A stretch of DNA of 45,176 bases from a virus, in IMG/VR virus record IMGVR_UViG_3300043788_000151, positions 1 through 45,176 of that record. The stretch is one strand, 5' to 3'. Positions 31,469-39,155 of the stretch are shown here, one piece after another. How positions within the stretch are numbered: position 1 is the stretch's first letter; every line of letters starts with the position of its first letter. Below the pieces are notes generated by a model that saw only the letters and a list, made by a program, of their open reading frames with translations, did not search any database and was not told the DNA's origin. A program made the position numbers and the translations under genes.

Positions 31469-32665
31469 TCAACCACACGTACGGATCACGATGTCCGCGA
31501 TAGATGACAGGTAGTTCAGCGCGATCTGAGCCTCTGGCGTGGAGGGGTAGGTCACGACCAACAGGGCTGTGTGCTCAGCAGCTTCCACGACTTGCTTGAT
31601 TGCCTGGAGAAGTGCCGCGGGTCCTTTGCCATAGGGCACCTGGCGGTAATCGGTCACCAGGCTCCCCTGATCATCCTTCAGCTTCGTAGCGGTCACGATC
31701 GCGCAAGCCTTCGTGAGCACCTGTTCGAAACGAACCGCCTTCTTCCCGCTTGGCTCACACCCCACGAACAGCCAGCCGATCAAGGGTTTGGTTGTTGGCG
31801 CCGTGGACTTGGCGATAGGAGTTTCGGCTTGCGTCGGAGGTTCAGGCTTGAACTCCGGAGGGTCTTGGACGGGAGGAATCGGAGGGGCGGGTTGCGTGTC
31901 GTGCACGGGAGGCGGGTTGATTGCTTGTCGCTTGGACAGGCGCGTGAGAAGGCTATCGGTGCTTGTGGTTGACATGATGCTCCTAAGGGTATCTTCGGCT
32001 GTTAGGTTGCAATGTGAGGCGAACGGACACAACGTGTTGTAGGCACGGCACGCTGTGGCGTTGTACGGCACCTGCAAAGAAGGTACCGTTTTCGTCGCGT
32101 CCATTTCGTCGGCTACACGCTCTGTTTCTTCGAACGCGAGGGCGACGATTTCTCTGGGCAGGTACTGTCGAACGGGCAGGGACTTTCGGGTGCCTCTGGT
32201 TTGCCCGTAGGTCCACTGGACGAACACCCCCGGCGCTTCGGGGTAGTCCACTAGGTACGTGGTGGCGTATAGTATTGCTTGGACGTCGGTTTCTAGGTCC
32301 TTCTTTGCCCACTTCAGATCTGAAGTGGTCTTGTGGTCGTAAACGTGCGTTGGCGTGCGCAAGTCTATCAGACCGTAGTACTTGTGGTTCTTGGACTTGA
32401 GTAGGAACTCTTGTTCCGGGGATGTGACCGGCGACCTTGGCGGAAGGTGCTTCTGTATCTCCGCTGCGATGTAACCGGCTGGTGTGGTGTAGTCCAGCGG
32501 CGCGTTAGACAGGTAATACTCTTCTAGCTGCCGATGCACTTCCACCCCAAGGGACTGGCTGGCTGTCTCTTGTTTCGTTACTTCTACTTTGGTCACGTAC
32601 TGCCAGTGCCACCTGCGTGGGCATTGCAGGTATAGCGAAATCTGGCTAGCGCTTTTCCAACTCAC
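31469..32665 (-). CDS. PD-(D/E)XK nuclease with Fe-S-type cysteines (RecB/Cas4-like)
   Basis: The 398-residue protein starts S-A-S-Q-I-S-L-Y-L-Q-C-P-R-R-W, as in RecB/Cas4-type nucleases, and has G-L-I-D-L...Y-D-H-K-T-T (catalytic Asp and the D-x-K pair) and a Q-A-I-L-Y-A helix. Cys15 plus three later Cys (A-C-R-A-Y-N-T-L-C-P-F-A-S-H-C, near 206-220) fit the four-Cys iron-sulfur arrangement of this group. A Pro-rich linker (about 245-290) leads to an unrecognised C-terminal domain of about 100 residues. It probably acts in phage recombination. The start is GTG (GTGA overlap). Confidence 0.8.
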   Translation of the reverse strand: MSWKSASQISLYLQCPRRWHWQYVTKVEVTKQETASQSLGVEVHRQLEEYYLSNAPLDYTTPAGYIAAEIQKHLPPRSPVTSPEQEFLLKSKNHKYYGLIDLRTPTHVYDHKTTSDLKWAKKDLETDVQAILYATTYLVDYPEAPGVFVQWTYGQTRGTRKSLPVRQYLPREIVALAFEETERVADEMDATKTVPSLQVPYNATACRAYNTLCPFASHCNLTAEDTLRSIMSTTSTDSLLTRLSKRQAINPPPVHDTQPAPPIPPVQDPPEFKPEPPTQAETPIAKSTAPTTKPLIGWLFVGCEPSGKKAVRFEQVLTKACAIVTATKLKDDQGSLVTDYRQVPYGKGPAALLQAIKQVVEAAEHTALLVVTYPSTPEAQIALNYLSSIADIVIRTCG

Positions 32666-32970
32666 TTTCTACGCCTGCATTCTACGCAGGTTCCGTCGCT
32701 CGCGTATCTTTTTCGGGTTAGACATCTTTTGCAAGGCTTTTTTGACTCTAAGAACTTCGTGACTTTTCGAGTAACATGCGTTTGGGTGAAGGTCAACGAC
32801 CGACTAATCTCCGCCGCACGATCCAAGTAGAAACGCTCAACAGTCTTCTTATCTTCTGCGCTAAGCCAGTCAGGCTCTGCCGTGGACATCAGGGGTAGCG
32901 GGTACCCGGCTCTGAAGTACTCTCGTCCGAGTTTCGATGCCTCTGAAAATATTTCTAGGACCTCAATCAT
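32662..32970 (-). CDS. Small protein with C-terminal zinc ribbon
   Basis: The 102-residue product has a helical N terminus and a C-terminal C-K-R-C...C-V-E-C-R-R-R-K zinc ribbon. That ribbon resembles the one at the start of the endonuclease VII-like protein at 28136-29023. The central part, with A-E-I-S-R-S-L-T-F-T-Q-T-H-V-T-R-K-V, could be a helix-turn-helix. It may bind DNA next to the primase-helicase. ATG overlaps the primase stop (ATGA). Confidence 0.6.
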   Translation of the reverse strand: MIEVLEIFSEASKLGREYFRAGYPLPLMSTAEPDWLSAEDKKTVERFYLDRAAEISRSLTFTQTHVTRKVTKFLESKKPCKRCLTRKRYASDGTCVECRRRK

Positions 32971-35192
32971 TTATCGAATTTTCGCAGTCTAAGTTCAGCT
33001 TCAGATGGTTGCAATTCCCGTACCCAAGGCTCCAAGATCCACATGTGTTCCGTTCTACCTGAAACTTTGCGCGTGCTAGGGCGAGCCAACCTTCTAAGGG
33101 ACTGGTTGATTCTGGTCGCCTTACGGTTATCAAACCGGTCCAGACTCCCCGGCTCGGAGCTTCCAATGCGCGCCTGCCACACCTCTTGCGCGTTTTTCAC
33201 GAAGTCTTTCCCAGCGCAGTATTGAAGTATCGTCTCGTGCCACTCGGAAACACTCTCAAACTTCTTTTGGTGATCCTCTAAGACCTCGGCATCTTCGAAC
33301 CAGTGCTCGAAAGTTCGGTCGAACGCCAACAGATAAGCGTTCGCCCACAGCGCGTCGCGAAGCTTACGTGTTGCGTGAATGTCAATGTCCTCGCGAATCT
33401 CCACAGGCAACCAACGTCGAGCCCCTGAAGGGTCTTTCAGGATGTCCGGTTCGTTCGTGGTGCCTACGAAGATGCAGGATCGCGGACGTTCTATTTTCTG
33501 CCCAGTGCCAAACTGGCGATACGCCTCAGTCCGACGCGACAAGAAAGCCTTGATCGAAGTGTCTTTATGGGTCGCCATGACCCGATCCAGCTCCTCAAAC
33601 TCAATGCCCCAATAACCCTCCAAGGCATGACTAGCGTCTCGCCCCTCCAATGAAGGCATCTGGGCTCGGTACCAAGGCTGGAACATCGCTTCAATCCAAG
33701 AAGATTTGAACCGCCCTTGACGAATGCTGTAGAGTACAAGCATCGTGTCGCACTTGCAACCAGGTCTGTAGATTCGCCTCACGGCAGCCACCAAGGACTT
33801 TTCTACGAAGTCTTTCTCTAGCTCGGTAGAAAGCTTCATGACCTCTTCGCAGTACTTCCGGATGGTGCCGTGTGTCCCTGGCGGGAGTTCTTCGAGGTAC
33901 TCTTTCACCGAGTGAAATTCGAATTGTTGCGCGGCATTTTCTATCGCCTTGTAGCAGTCCTCGTGAGACACCTTGAAACCCTTGTACGCGAACCAGCAAC
34001 GCAAGGAAGTGACGTCACTGTCCCTGAGCCCGTTACCATCTGAGGCTCGCAGCGGCACGGGAGGGTCTGTACAAATCAACTTGTCCGCGAAGACATCGTA
34101 AGAAAACACTCCTCCCCAATCCTCGCCAAGGACAAGCTGGTTCACAACATCGTTCATTGAGAGAGGCGCCAACTTCCCTGATTGAGCTGGCAAGTATGAC
34201 GTTAGAGTTGGCGCATAGTTCGGCGAATGTTTACGACGTTTGAGTTGACCATCTTCTGGCATTGATTTGCAAGGCGGCGGAATGATCGGAAACACCTCGT
34301 TCAACTTTTCCGAAGCACGGGGGCACAGTTCCCTGAGCGTTCGAAACGCGGTCACGGCTCCTCCGGAAAGTCTGTTCACCACGGTGTCCCTAGCAGCTCG
34401 GCGTTTCGTGTCGAGCTTCGCGAACCCCGCGACCCTAGAGGCTTCGAAAACGAATTCCGGGATCGCGGTGTGAGGCATACCGACCAGATCGAACAACGCT
34501 CCGGCAAGTGCCATGGCAGCGAAATGCCTCGAACCCTTCGGCACTTTCGCTAACTCCCTTCCGACACAATCCGCTTTTGGTTCTAGGTCAGTTCGTAAAC
34601 CTTCATCGAACAACACTTCCGACTTGCCACCAAGAACCGGCAATCGGGGGACCTCAGAGGCAGTCGCCAACAGCGCATCGAAATCGTTGGTCCCTGGAAT
34701 CACCTCGAACACGCAACCGCGCACCGGAACGAACCAGCCCCTGTTGGGATTCGACGACTCCGGACCAACCGAGGGAAGCAACCCCGCCACGTGTCGCCAG
34801 AGCTTCCGGTGCTCATCCACCGACAACGGACGACAAGGTAGGATAACCCGCCAGCGATCCACAGCCCCGTCCGACTCGAAGCCAGGCTTTACTTTCTGGT
34901 GGTAGTAGGACGATGTAATGATTCCTGATAGCTTGTGAGCTTCCAGGGCGGCTTTCAGCGAGGTGAAGGTGGGTGTAGGAACCTTATCCACATCGAAGCA
35001 CAGTGCCGACACGCTCACTACATTGGAGACTTCTTTCCCTCCCCCGTCGAACGATGCCGGCGACCACAGCGGCAGCTCATCCTTGGGCGTGACCGGGCTT
35101 TGCAGCTCGTCCCTGAGAAACGACGCCAAATTATCTACGAAGTGGGGATGAGCAACAGAGGACTCCTTGTTTATAAAAAGAGAGATATTCAT
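32967..35192 (-). CDS. Primase-helicase with VirE-like ATPase domain
   Basis: The 741-residue product joins an archaeo-eukaryotic primase-like N-terminal part (C-F-D-V-D-K at 65-70, then S-S-Y-Y-H-Q, then W-R-V-I-L-P) to a virulence-associated E-type ATPase. The latter is seen in a P-loop-like Q-G-R-F-K-S-S, E-L-D-R-V-M, and F-V-G-T-T-N-E-P followed by G-A-R-R-W-L-P-V. It likely primes and unwinds DNA for the intein-bearing polymerase. It is the first gene of the long leftward block, and its ATG lies only 13 bases after a sigma-54-type -12 box, so its mRNA should have almost no leader. Confidence 0.85.
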   Translation of the reverse strand: MNISLFINKESSVAHPHFVDNLASFLRDELQSPVTPKDELPLWSPASFDGGGKEVSNVVSVSALCFDVDKVPTPTFTSLKAALEAHKLSGIITSSYYHQKVKPGFESDGAVDRWRVILPCRPLSVDEHRKLWRHVAGLLPSVGPESSNPNRGWFVPVRGCVFEVIPGTNDFDALLATASEVPRLPVLGGKSEVLFDEGLRTDLEPKADCVGRELAKVPKGSRHFAAMALAGALFDLVGMPHTAIPEFVFEASRVAGFAKLDTKRRAARDTVVNRLSGGAVTAFRTLRELCPRASEKLNEVFPIIPPPCKSMPEDGQLKRRKHSPNYAPTLTSYLPAQSGKLAPLSMNDVVNQLVLGEDWGGVFSYDVFADKLICTDPPVPLRASDGNGLRDSDVTSLRCWFAYKGFKVSHEDCYKAIENAAQQFEFHSVKEYLEELPPGTHGTIRKYCEEVMKLSTELEKDFVEKSLVAAVRRIYRPGCKCDTMLVLYSIRQGRFKSSWIEAMFQPWYRAQMPSLEGRDASHALEGYWGIEFEELDRVMATHKDTSIKAFLSRRTEAYRQFGTGQKIERPRSCIFVGTTNEPDILKDPSGARRWLPVEIREDIDIHATRKLRDALWANAYLLAFDRTFEHWFEDAEVLEDHQKKFESVSEWHETILQYCAGKDFVKNAQEVWQARIGSSEPGSLDRFDNRKATRINQSLRRLARPSTRKVSGRTEHMWILEPWVRELQPSEAELRLRKFDK

Positions 35193-35205
35193 GACCCGTT
35201 CTATA

Positions 35206-35220
35206 GCAATACTCGTGCCA
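35206..35220 (-). promoter_or_regulatory. Sigma-54-type -24/-12 promoter for the leftward block
   Basis: On the minus strand TGGCACG (35220-35214), four bases, then TTGC (35209-35206) match the sigma-54 consensus perfectly, with GG and GC at the correct 12-base distance. The start should be near 35194, two bases before the ATG of the primase-helicase at 35192. The element is one of three with nearly the same geometry. No ribosome-binding site would be on the transcript. Confidence 0.75.
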
Positions 35221-35231
35221 GTGAGGCTAAG

Positions 35232-35258
35232 TATCCGGTTTATCCGGGGAATATCCGG
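35232..35258. repeat. Three TATCCGG repeats
   Basis: TATCCGG occurs at 35232, 35241 and 35252, and the last copy lies in the palindrome ATCCGGAT. They lie just upstream of the leftward sigma-54-type promoter and about 220-230 bases upstream of the rightward one. Repeats of this kind in such a hub may bind an activator or repressor, but this is inference. Confidence 0.45.
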
Positions 35259-35311
35259 ATCGTATCAGACCCCTAACTATATGAAAATCTTGGCGAATCA
35301 GGGTATCCTAT

Positions 35312-35330
35312 TTCTTCTTCTTCTTCTTCT
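35312..35330 (+). repeat. TTC triplet run
   Basis: Six consecutive TTC units form a polypyrimidine tract just ahead of the 100-base repeat. The first bases of the window (CTTCTTCT) look like the end of a similar run before copy 1. Triplet runs vary in length by slippage and could alter spacing between control elements. Confidence 0.7.
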
Positions 35331-35422
35331 AAGGAAATACGTAGTACTAAAGGGGGATAATCAGGCACCGATGTCCCCGTATTGGACCTCGATTGCCTGA
35401 TGTGTATGATTTCATTAGGATC
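35323..35422 (+). repeat. Regulatory repeat, copy 2 (matches 1-99)
   Basis: These 100 bases equal bases 1-99 except for one extra C (run at 35375-35378). The palindromic arms are at 35360-35367 and 35394-35401. It lies in the 288-base hub 35193-35480 between divergent promoters, which otherwise holds the TATCCGG repeats, the TTC run and the two sigma-54-type elements. Similarity stops abruptly after AGGATC in both copies. Confidence 0.85.
35382..35410 (+). promoter_or_regulatory. Sigma-70-like promoter in repeat copy 2
   Basis: TTGGAC (35382-35387) and TATGAT (35405-35410), 17 bases apart, form the same predicted promoter as in copy 1. It would start near 35417 and give the 35481 gene a leader of about 60 bases, unlike the sigma-54-type promoter downstream. 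The capsid operon may thus have two promoters of different classes. The -35 box is inside the palindrome. Confidence 0.5.
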
Positions 35423-35452
35423 GCATTCTAGGAACGCCCGGAGTATCGGAGC

Positions 35453-35467
35453 TGGCACGCGGTTTGC
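35453..35467 (+). promoter_or_regulatory. Sigma-54-type -24/-12 promoter for the capsid operon
   Basis: TGGCACG (35453-35459), four bases, then TTGC (35464-35467) followed by AA match the sigma-54 consensus perfectly. Predicted transcription starts near 35479, two bases before the ATG at 35481, exactly as at the leftward promoter. The distance from the -12 box to the ATG is 13 bases in both cases. Confidence 0.75.
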
Positions 35468-35480
35468 AATACTTTTTACT

Positions 35481-35705
35481 ATGAAAAACACCACCCCTGT
35501 TCTCGTTTCTATGAAAACCGATGATGTAAAAAACCTTGAAGCCCTTTCCCGTCGCTATTTCGGCGAAGGGAAAGTCTATAAGACCAAGACCGTTCGGGAA
35601 GCCCTCGCTAGGTGCGCCGAAGCCGAGCTAGGCATTGCCAGGCTGAAGACGGACGTGTCCTCCCAAACTGTAAGCTTGGAAAGTGATGAGAGTCCTACGA
35701 CATGA
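35481..35705 (+). CDS. Small ribbon-helix-helix-like protein
   Basis: The 74-residue product begins M-K-N-T-T-P-V-L-V-S-M and has a short basic strand followed by helices (D-V-K-N-L-E-A-L-S-R-R-Y-F, then K-T-V-R-E-A-L-A-R-C-A-E-A-E-L). This resembles ribbon-helix-helix DNA-binding proteins. It is the first gene of the capsid operon, next to the palindromes of the hub, so an autoregulatory role is plausible. The ATG has no Shine-Dalgarno and lies 13 bases after the -12 box; an alternative ATG at 35511 has none either. The last 20 bases overlap the next gene. Confidence 0.6.
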   Translation: MKNTTPVLVSMKTDDVKNLEALSRRYFGEGKVYKTKTVREALARCAEAELGIARLKTDVSSQTVSLESDESPTT

Positions 35706-36810
35706 CGTAGCCAAGCTAAGCAAGGCTACGCCTACGCCGCAAGGCGGTATTCAAATCCCAGCGACCCTAACCCGTACTGGAATCCTCGAGTACAGGAACC
35801 AAGACGGTTCGGTTCGGCGCGAACTTCGATTACCTGAGGAGGTCTTTTCGAAGGAACACCTGGACAGCCTGAAGGGGGCGACGGTCACGGTAGGGCACCC
35901 GGGAGCCGTCACCCCTGAAAACTTCAAAACGCACGCTGTAGGTCACGTGCGCGACGACGTTGGCAGGGACGGCGGGCTGATTACCGCGAACGTGATGGTC
36001 CAAGACGCTGCGACCATTGCGATGATTCAGGACGAATCGCAGAAGGGTCTTCGTGAGATTTCGTTGGGTTATTCCGTGGAGTTGGACCCTACGCCGGGAG
36101 TTTGGCAGGGACAGCGCTACGACGCAGTTCAGCGACGGCTGGTGACGAACCACGTAGCGCTTGGTCCGGAGGGTTGGGGGCGTTGCGGATCCGAAGTTGG
36201 TTTGCGACTTGATTCCGGCGATGCGGTGTCGGATCTCGGCGCCGTAAACTACGATGGTATGGATCCTAACATCGAAAAACTCACCGCAGAACTTGCCGCC
36301 GTCAAGGGTGAGAACACGGCACTCAAGGGCGAAAACGCCGCGCTGAAATCGCGTGCGGATTCTTTGGCTGGCGAAAACGAGGTTCTGAAGACTCGCGTGG
36401 ACAGCGCTGTGAGTCCGGACAAGCTCGATTCGCTGGTGGAAAAGCGCGTAACGCTGGTTCAGGATGCGAAGAAGATCCTGGGCGCGGAGTACGACGCGAA
36501 GGGTAAGAGCGACATCGAAATCGTGAAAGCCGCGCTGGCGAAGGAACTGCCGAAGTTCAAGCAAGACTGTAGCGACGACAAGCTTCGCGGTGCTTTCGAT
36601 GCCGTGGTTGCGGGGCTGAAGGACGGCGAGGAGAAGGTTGCCAAGCGCTTGACCGTGGTGAACGCGGACGGTGCCGGCGAGCCTCAGGTCACGAAGGTTG
36701 AGAAGCGGCGCGCCAAGTTCGAACAGGATTCGATCAACGCCTGGAAGCAAGACTCCGCGGTCCCGACTGGTCGTGTTGTGCAGACTGCATTGAACGCGAG
36801 GGCGGTGTAA
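35686..36810 (+). CDS. Capsid maturation protease/scaffold (DUF2213-like)
   Basis: The 374-residue product has the DUF2213 N terminus: a T-R-T-G-I-L-E-Y segment, R-E-L-R-L-P-E-E-V-F-S, V-T-V-G-H-P and then G-Y-S-V-E-L-D-P. A coiled-coil region near residues 200-245 (repeats of E-N-T-A-L-K-G-E-N-A-A-L-K) suggests a scaffold part. In related phages this gene lies just upstream of the cement and major capsid genes, as here. ATG at 35686 is preferred; GTG at 35683 would add one residue. Confidence 0.75.
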   Translation: MRVLRHDVAKLSKATPTPQGGIQIPATLTRTGILEYRNQDGSVRRELRLPEEVFSKEHLDSLKGATVTVGHPGAVTPENFKTHAVGHVRDDVGRDGGLITANVMVQDAATIAMIQDESQKGLREISLGYSVELDPTPGVWQGQRYDAVQRRLVTNHVALGPEGWGRCGSEVGLRLDSGDAVSDLGAVNYDGMDPNIEKLTAELAAVKGENTALKGENAALKSRADSLAGENEVLKTRVDSAVSPDKLDSLVEKRVTLVQDAKKILGAEYDAKGKSDIEIVKAALAKELPKFKQDCSDDKLRGAFDAVVAGLKDGEEKVAKRLTVVNADGAGEPQVTKVEKRRAKFEQDSINAWKQDSAVPTGRVVQTALNARAV

Positions 36811-36812
36811 TC

Positions 36813-37376
36813 ATGGGTGGTCAGACTTCAGTTAATCTCACGACGAGCATCGCGGTTCCGGGGCAACTCGCTGATGAGAACCTTGATGACAAGATCGTTT
36901 CGTACCCCGCGGGCGAGGCAATTGAGTTTGGTCGCTTGTGCGAAGTTTCGAGCAACGGACAGATTTTCAAGGTCCGCGGCTCAGGTTCGACCATCGCCGC
37001 TTTCCAGGGCGTGGTCGGTGTTTCGGTGTTCGACGTCGCGCGAGAGCAGCAACTGGCGGCTACGGGTGGTTCGGCGGGCTCGGGTAACTATCAGTCCGGC
37101 GACATGGTTCCGGTCCTCCGGAAGGGTCGCATCTTCGGGGCTTGGGACGGTTCCGGTAGCCAGAGTGTTTTCGGCACCCCGGCTGTGAACCATCCCTCCA
37201 CGTCAGACCCCTCGGACCTTCGTGGCGTATTCTCGAACGGCTCGGTCACCACTACGGCAGGCTCGGAGATTACGGCTCTTCCGGCTTCGTACCTCGAGAT
37301 CAAAGACGTCTCCACCAAAACCAACTCGGGCGACCCTCTGGTCTGCCTTCTTGAGCTGAATTTGCCGGGTGTATAG
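36813..37376 (+). CDS. Capsid cement-like protein
   Basis: The 187-residue product is beta-rich. It starts M-G-G-Q-T-S-V-N-L and has F-Q-G-V-V-G-V-S-V-F-D and a V-L-R-K-G-R-I segment, the pattern of DUF2190-type head-decoration proteins that occupy this slot between protease/scaffold and capsid genes. A related pattern occurs in the product of 42409-42972. The spacer TAATCATG, with the upstream stop two bases before the ATG, recurs before the major capsid gene. Confidence 0.65.
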   Translation: MGGQTSVNLTTSIAVPGQLADENLDDKIVSYPAGEAIEFGRLCEVSSNGQIFKVRGSGSTIAAFQGVVGVSVFDVAREQQLAATGGSAGSGNYQSGDMVPVLRKGRIFGAWDGSGSQSVFGTPAVNHPSTSDPSDLRGVFSNGSVTTTAGSEITALPASYLEIKDVSTKTNSGDPLVCLLELNLPGV

Positions 37377-37385
37377 AAAACTCGG

Positions 37386-37820
37386 ATGCGTAGAGGAGAA
37401 GCCGAGCGTTTGAAGTCTTTGGATCCGGCAGCCTATGCCGAATATCGTAGACGGAGAAACGCATCTACTCGCAAATGCGCCGCTTCACGAAAGGCGAGAG
37501 GGTTGCCCGGTTATGGCAACAGTGTCGACCAGAGGAAGTGGCATCTGCAAAAAACCTACGGTCTTAGCTTAGAGCTCTTTCAACAGATGTTTGAGAATCA
37601 AGAGGGGCTGTGCGGTGTGTGCGGTTGTTTGATGAACAACGCAAAGCTTGTCAGCAACTCGAAGTGTTGTGTTGACCACTGTCATAACACCGGTGTTGTG
37701 AGGGGTCTTGTTTGCCATGCTTGTAATAAGGGCATGGGCGCGTTGAAGGATGATCCTTGGATTCTTCAGGGCGCTGTAAACTTCCTTCAGACCCCTATGC
37801 CCTCTTATTCAGAGAACTAA
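37386..37820 (+). CDS. Endonuclease VII-like homing endonuclease
   Basis: The 144-residue product has a basic helical start and an endonuclease VII core: C-G-V-C-G-C (about 76-81), C-C-V-D-H-C-H (catalytic DH) and G-L-V-C-H-A-C-N-K-G. It separates the cement and major capsid genes, which are adjacent in relatives. It is most simply a free-standing homing nuclease that inserted there. Insertion between essential genes protects the element from loss. Confidence 0.85.
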   Translation: MRRGEAERLKSLDPAAYAEYRRRRNASTRKCAASRKARGLPGYGNSVDQRKWHLQKTYGLSLELFQQMFENQEGLCGVCGCLMNNAKLVSNSKCCVDHCHNTGVVRGLVCHACNKGMGALKDDPWILQGAVNFLQTPMPSYSEN

Positions 37821-37822
37821 TC

Positions 37823-38926
37823 ATGATTTATCGCAATACAGGTGCTTTTGCTGCCGCGGCTGGCGTGCCCCTCTTCCGCTTCGACGGGGACTTTGAGTTC
37901 TCAGTTCGGTCGGGTTTGGAGCAAATCACGGGTAAGCGCGCGGACGCGAATGAGACGGCGTTCTTCGCTCGTGAGCTGGAGTACGTCTACACCCAGACGT
38001 ACGACATCAAGTACCCGAACCTAAAGGCTCGCCAGCTCTTCCCGGTCGAGACGCGAGTTCCCCCGGGCGCGGACAGCTTCACCTACTCGCAGTTCGATAA
38101 GAAGGTCGAGGCGGAAATCGTCCACAATTACGCCCAAGACTTCCAGAACGCCGAGGTGATGGGTAAGCAGTTCAAGCAGGGCGTGGTCTCTGTCGGCGAC
38201 TCTTACCAGTACTCGATTCAGGATCTCCGTGCAGCTGCCATGGCTGGACGTCCGCTGGAGACGATGAAGGCTGAGGTGGCTCGCTGGGGCATCGACTACA
38301 AGCTCGAAAACCTCGCGGCGATTGGTGATGTGAACACCGGACTTACCGGCATCTTCAACACGCCGTCGTTGGTCGCTACCACGAAGGTTTCGCAGAACAA
38401 CGCAGGGTCCACGACGGTTACTTGGGCGGCACTCATCAGCGATGCGCTCGCCAAGGGCAATCTCACGGCGGCTGTCCAAGAGATTCTCAAAGACGTCTCC
38501 GCCATGTCCCGACAGATTTCGGTTCAGTCCGACGGTCTGTTCATGGGCGACACTCTCGTCCTTCCGGTCGCTTCGTACTTCCTCTTGGCGAATACGCAGC
38601 GCGCGCCGGGCTTCACGGATGACACGATCCTTCAGTACATCCTAAAGACGGTCCCCGGACTTCGCAGCATCGAGTTCTGGCCTCAGGCGAACGCGGTTGC
38701 TTCGTCGGTGCTCTCGGGCGCTGGCGGCAACGGCGTGGCTCTGATGTACCAGAAGACCCCGGACGTTGTTCAGCTCGTCATCCCCCAGGAATTCGAGCAA
38801 TTCGCTCCGCAACCCCGCAACATGAGCTGGATCATCCCCTGCCACATGCGAACGGGCGCTATCACGGTCCGCTACCCGATCGCAATGACTTATATGCTTG
38901 GTACGATCACAGCCTCGGGTGGCTGA
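37823..38926 (+). CDS. Major capsid protein (DUF2184-like)
   Basis: The 367-residue product matches DUF2184 major capsid proteins. It has an E-L-E-Y-V-Y-T-Q-T-Y-D-I-K-Y-P-N segment, V-P-P-G-A-D-S-F-T-Y, a long central helix around M-A-G-R-P-L-E-T-M-K-A-E-V-A-R-W, and a C-terminal M-R-T-G-A-I-T-V-R-Y-P-I-A-M-T strand. ATG at 37823 follows TAATC, as at the cement gene. A strong terminator follows. Confidence 0.9.
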   Translation: MIYRNTGAFAAAAGVPLFRFDGDFEFSVRSGLEQITGKRADANETAFFARELEYVYTQTYDIKYPNLKARQLFPVETRVPPGADSFTYSQFDKKVEAEIVHNYAQDFQNAEVMGKQFKQGVVSVGDSYQYSIQDLRAAAMAGRPLETMKAEVARWGIDYKLENLAAIGDVNTGLTGIFNTPSLVATTKVSQNNAGSTTVTWAALISDALAKGNLTAAVQEILKDVSAMSRQISVQSDGLFMGDTLVLPVASYFLLANTQRAPGFTDDTILQYILKTVPGLRSIEFWPQANAVASSVLSGAGGNGVALMYQKTPDVVQLVIPQEFEQFAPQPRNMSWIIPCHMRTGAITVRYPIAMTYMLGTITASGG

Positions 38927-38950
38927 AAAAGGTCTCCCTAAAAGAGAGAA

Positions 38951-38983
38951 AAAGCCGGGACTAAAAAACCCGGCTTTCTTTTT
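38951..38983 (+). terminator. Rho-independent terminator after the capsid gene
   Basis: AAAGCCGGG (38951-38959) pairs with CCCGGCTTT (38969-38977) around a nine-base A-rich loop and is followed by TTTCTTTTT. It ends the capsid operon 24 bases after the stop. Its T-tract runs directly into the next sigma-54-type element, so end and start of two transcripts overlap. Confidence 0.95.
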
Positions 38984-38997
38984 GGCACGTGTCTTGC
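38983..38997 (+). promoter_or_regulatory. Sigma-54-type -24/-12 promoter for the lysis-tail operon
   Basis: TGGCACG (38983-38989), four bases, then TTGC (38994-38997) followed by TT match the sigma-54 consensus perfectly. The predicted start is about 39009, three bases before the ATG at 39012. It lies between a terminator and the first gene of a new operon, the expected place for a promoter, which makes chance an unlikely explanation. Confidence 0.8.
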
Positions 38998-39011
38998 TTC
39001 GTAAAGAACTC

Positions 39012-39155
39012 ATGACCAGGGATGAGTTCATCAAACAAGCCACGATGCAGTTTGCCGCGTCCCTTCTTTTGATGGGGACTTACGATACCGCCAAGGCTCG
39101 TAAACTTGCTTACGAGCTTGCGGCTACGTTCGATTGGAAGGAAAAGACGAAATGA
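39012..39155 (+). CDS. 47-residue hypothetical protein
   Basis: This short helical protein (M-T-R-D-E-F-I-K-Q, ending F-D-W-K-E-K-T-K) is not recognised. Its ATG lies 14 bases after the -12 box of the preceding promoter and has no Shine-Dalgarno, so the mRNA would be nearly leaderless. Its stop overlaps the next start (ATGA). Being first behind the promoter, it may serve to load ribosomes on the operon. Confidence 0.6.
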   Translation: MTRDEFIKQATMQFAASLLLMGTYDTAKARKLAYELAATFDWKEKTK

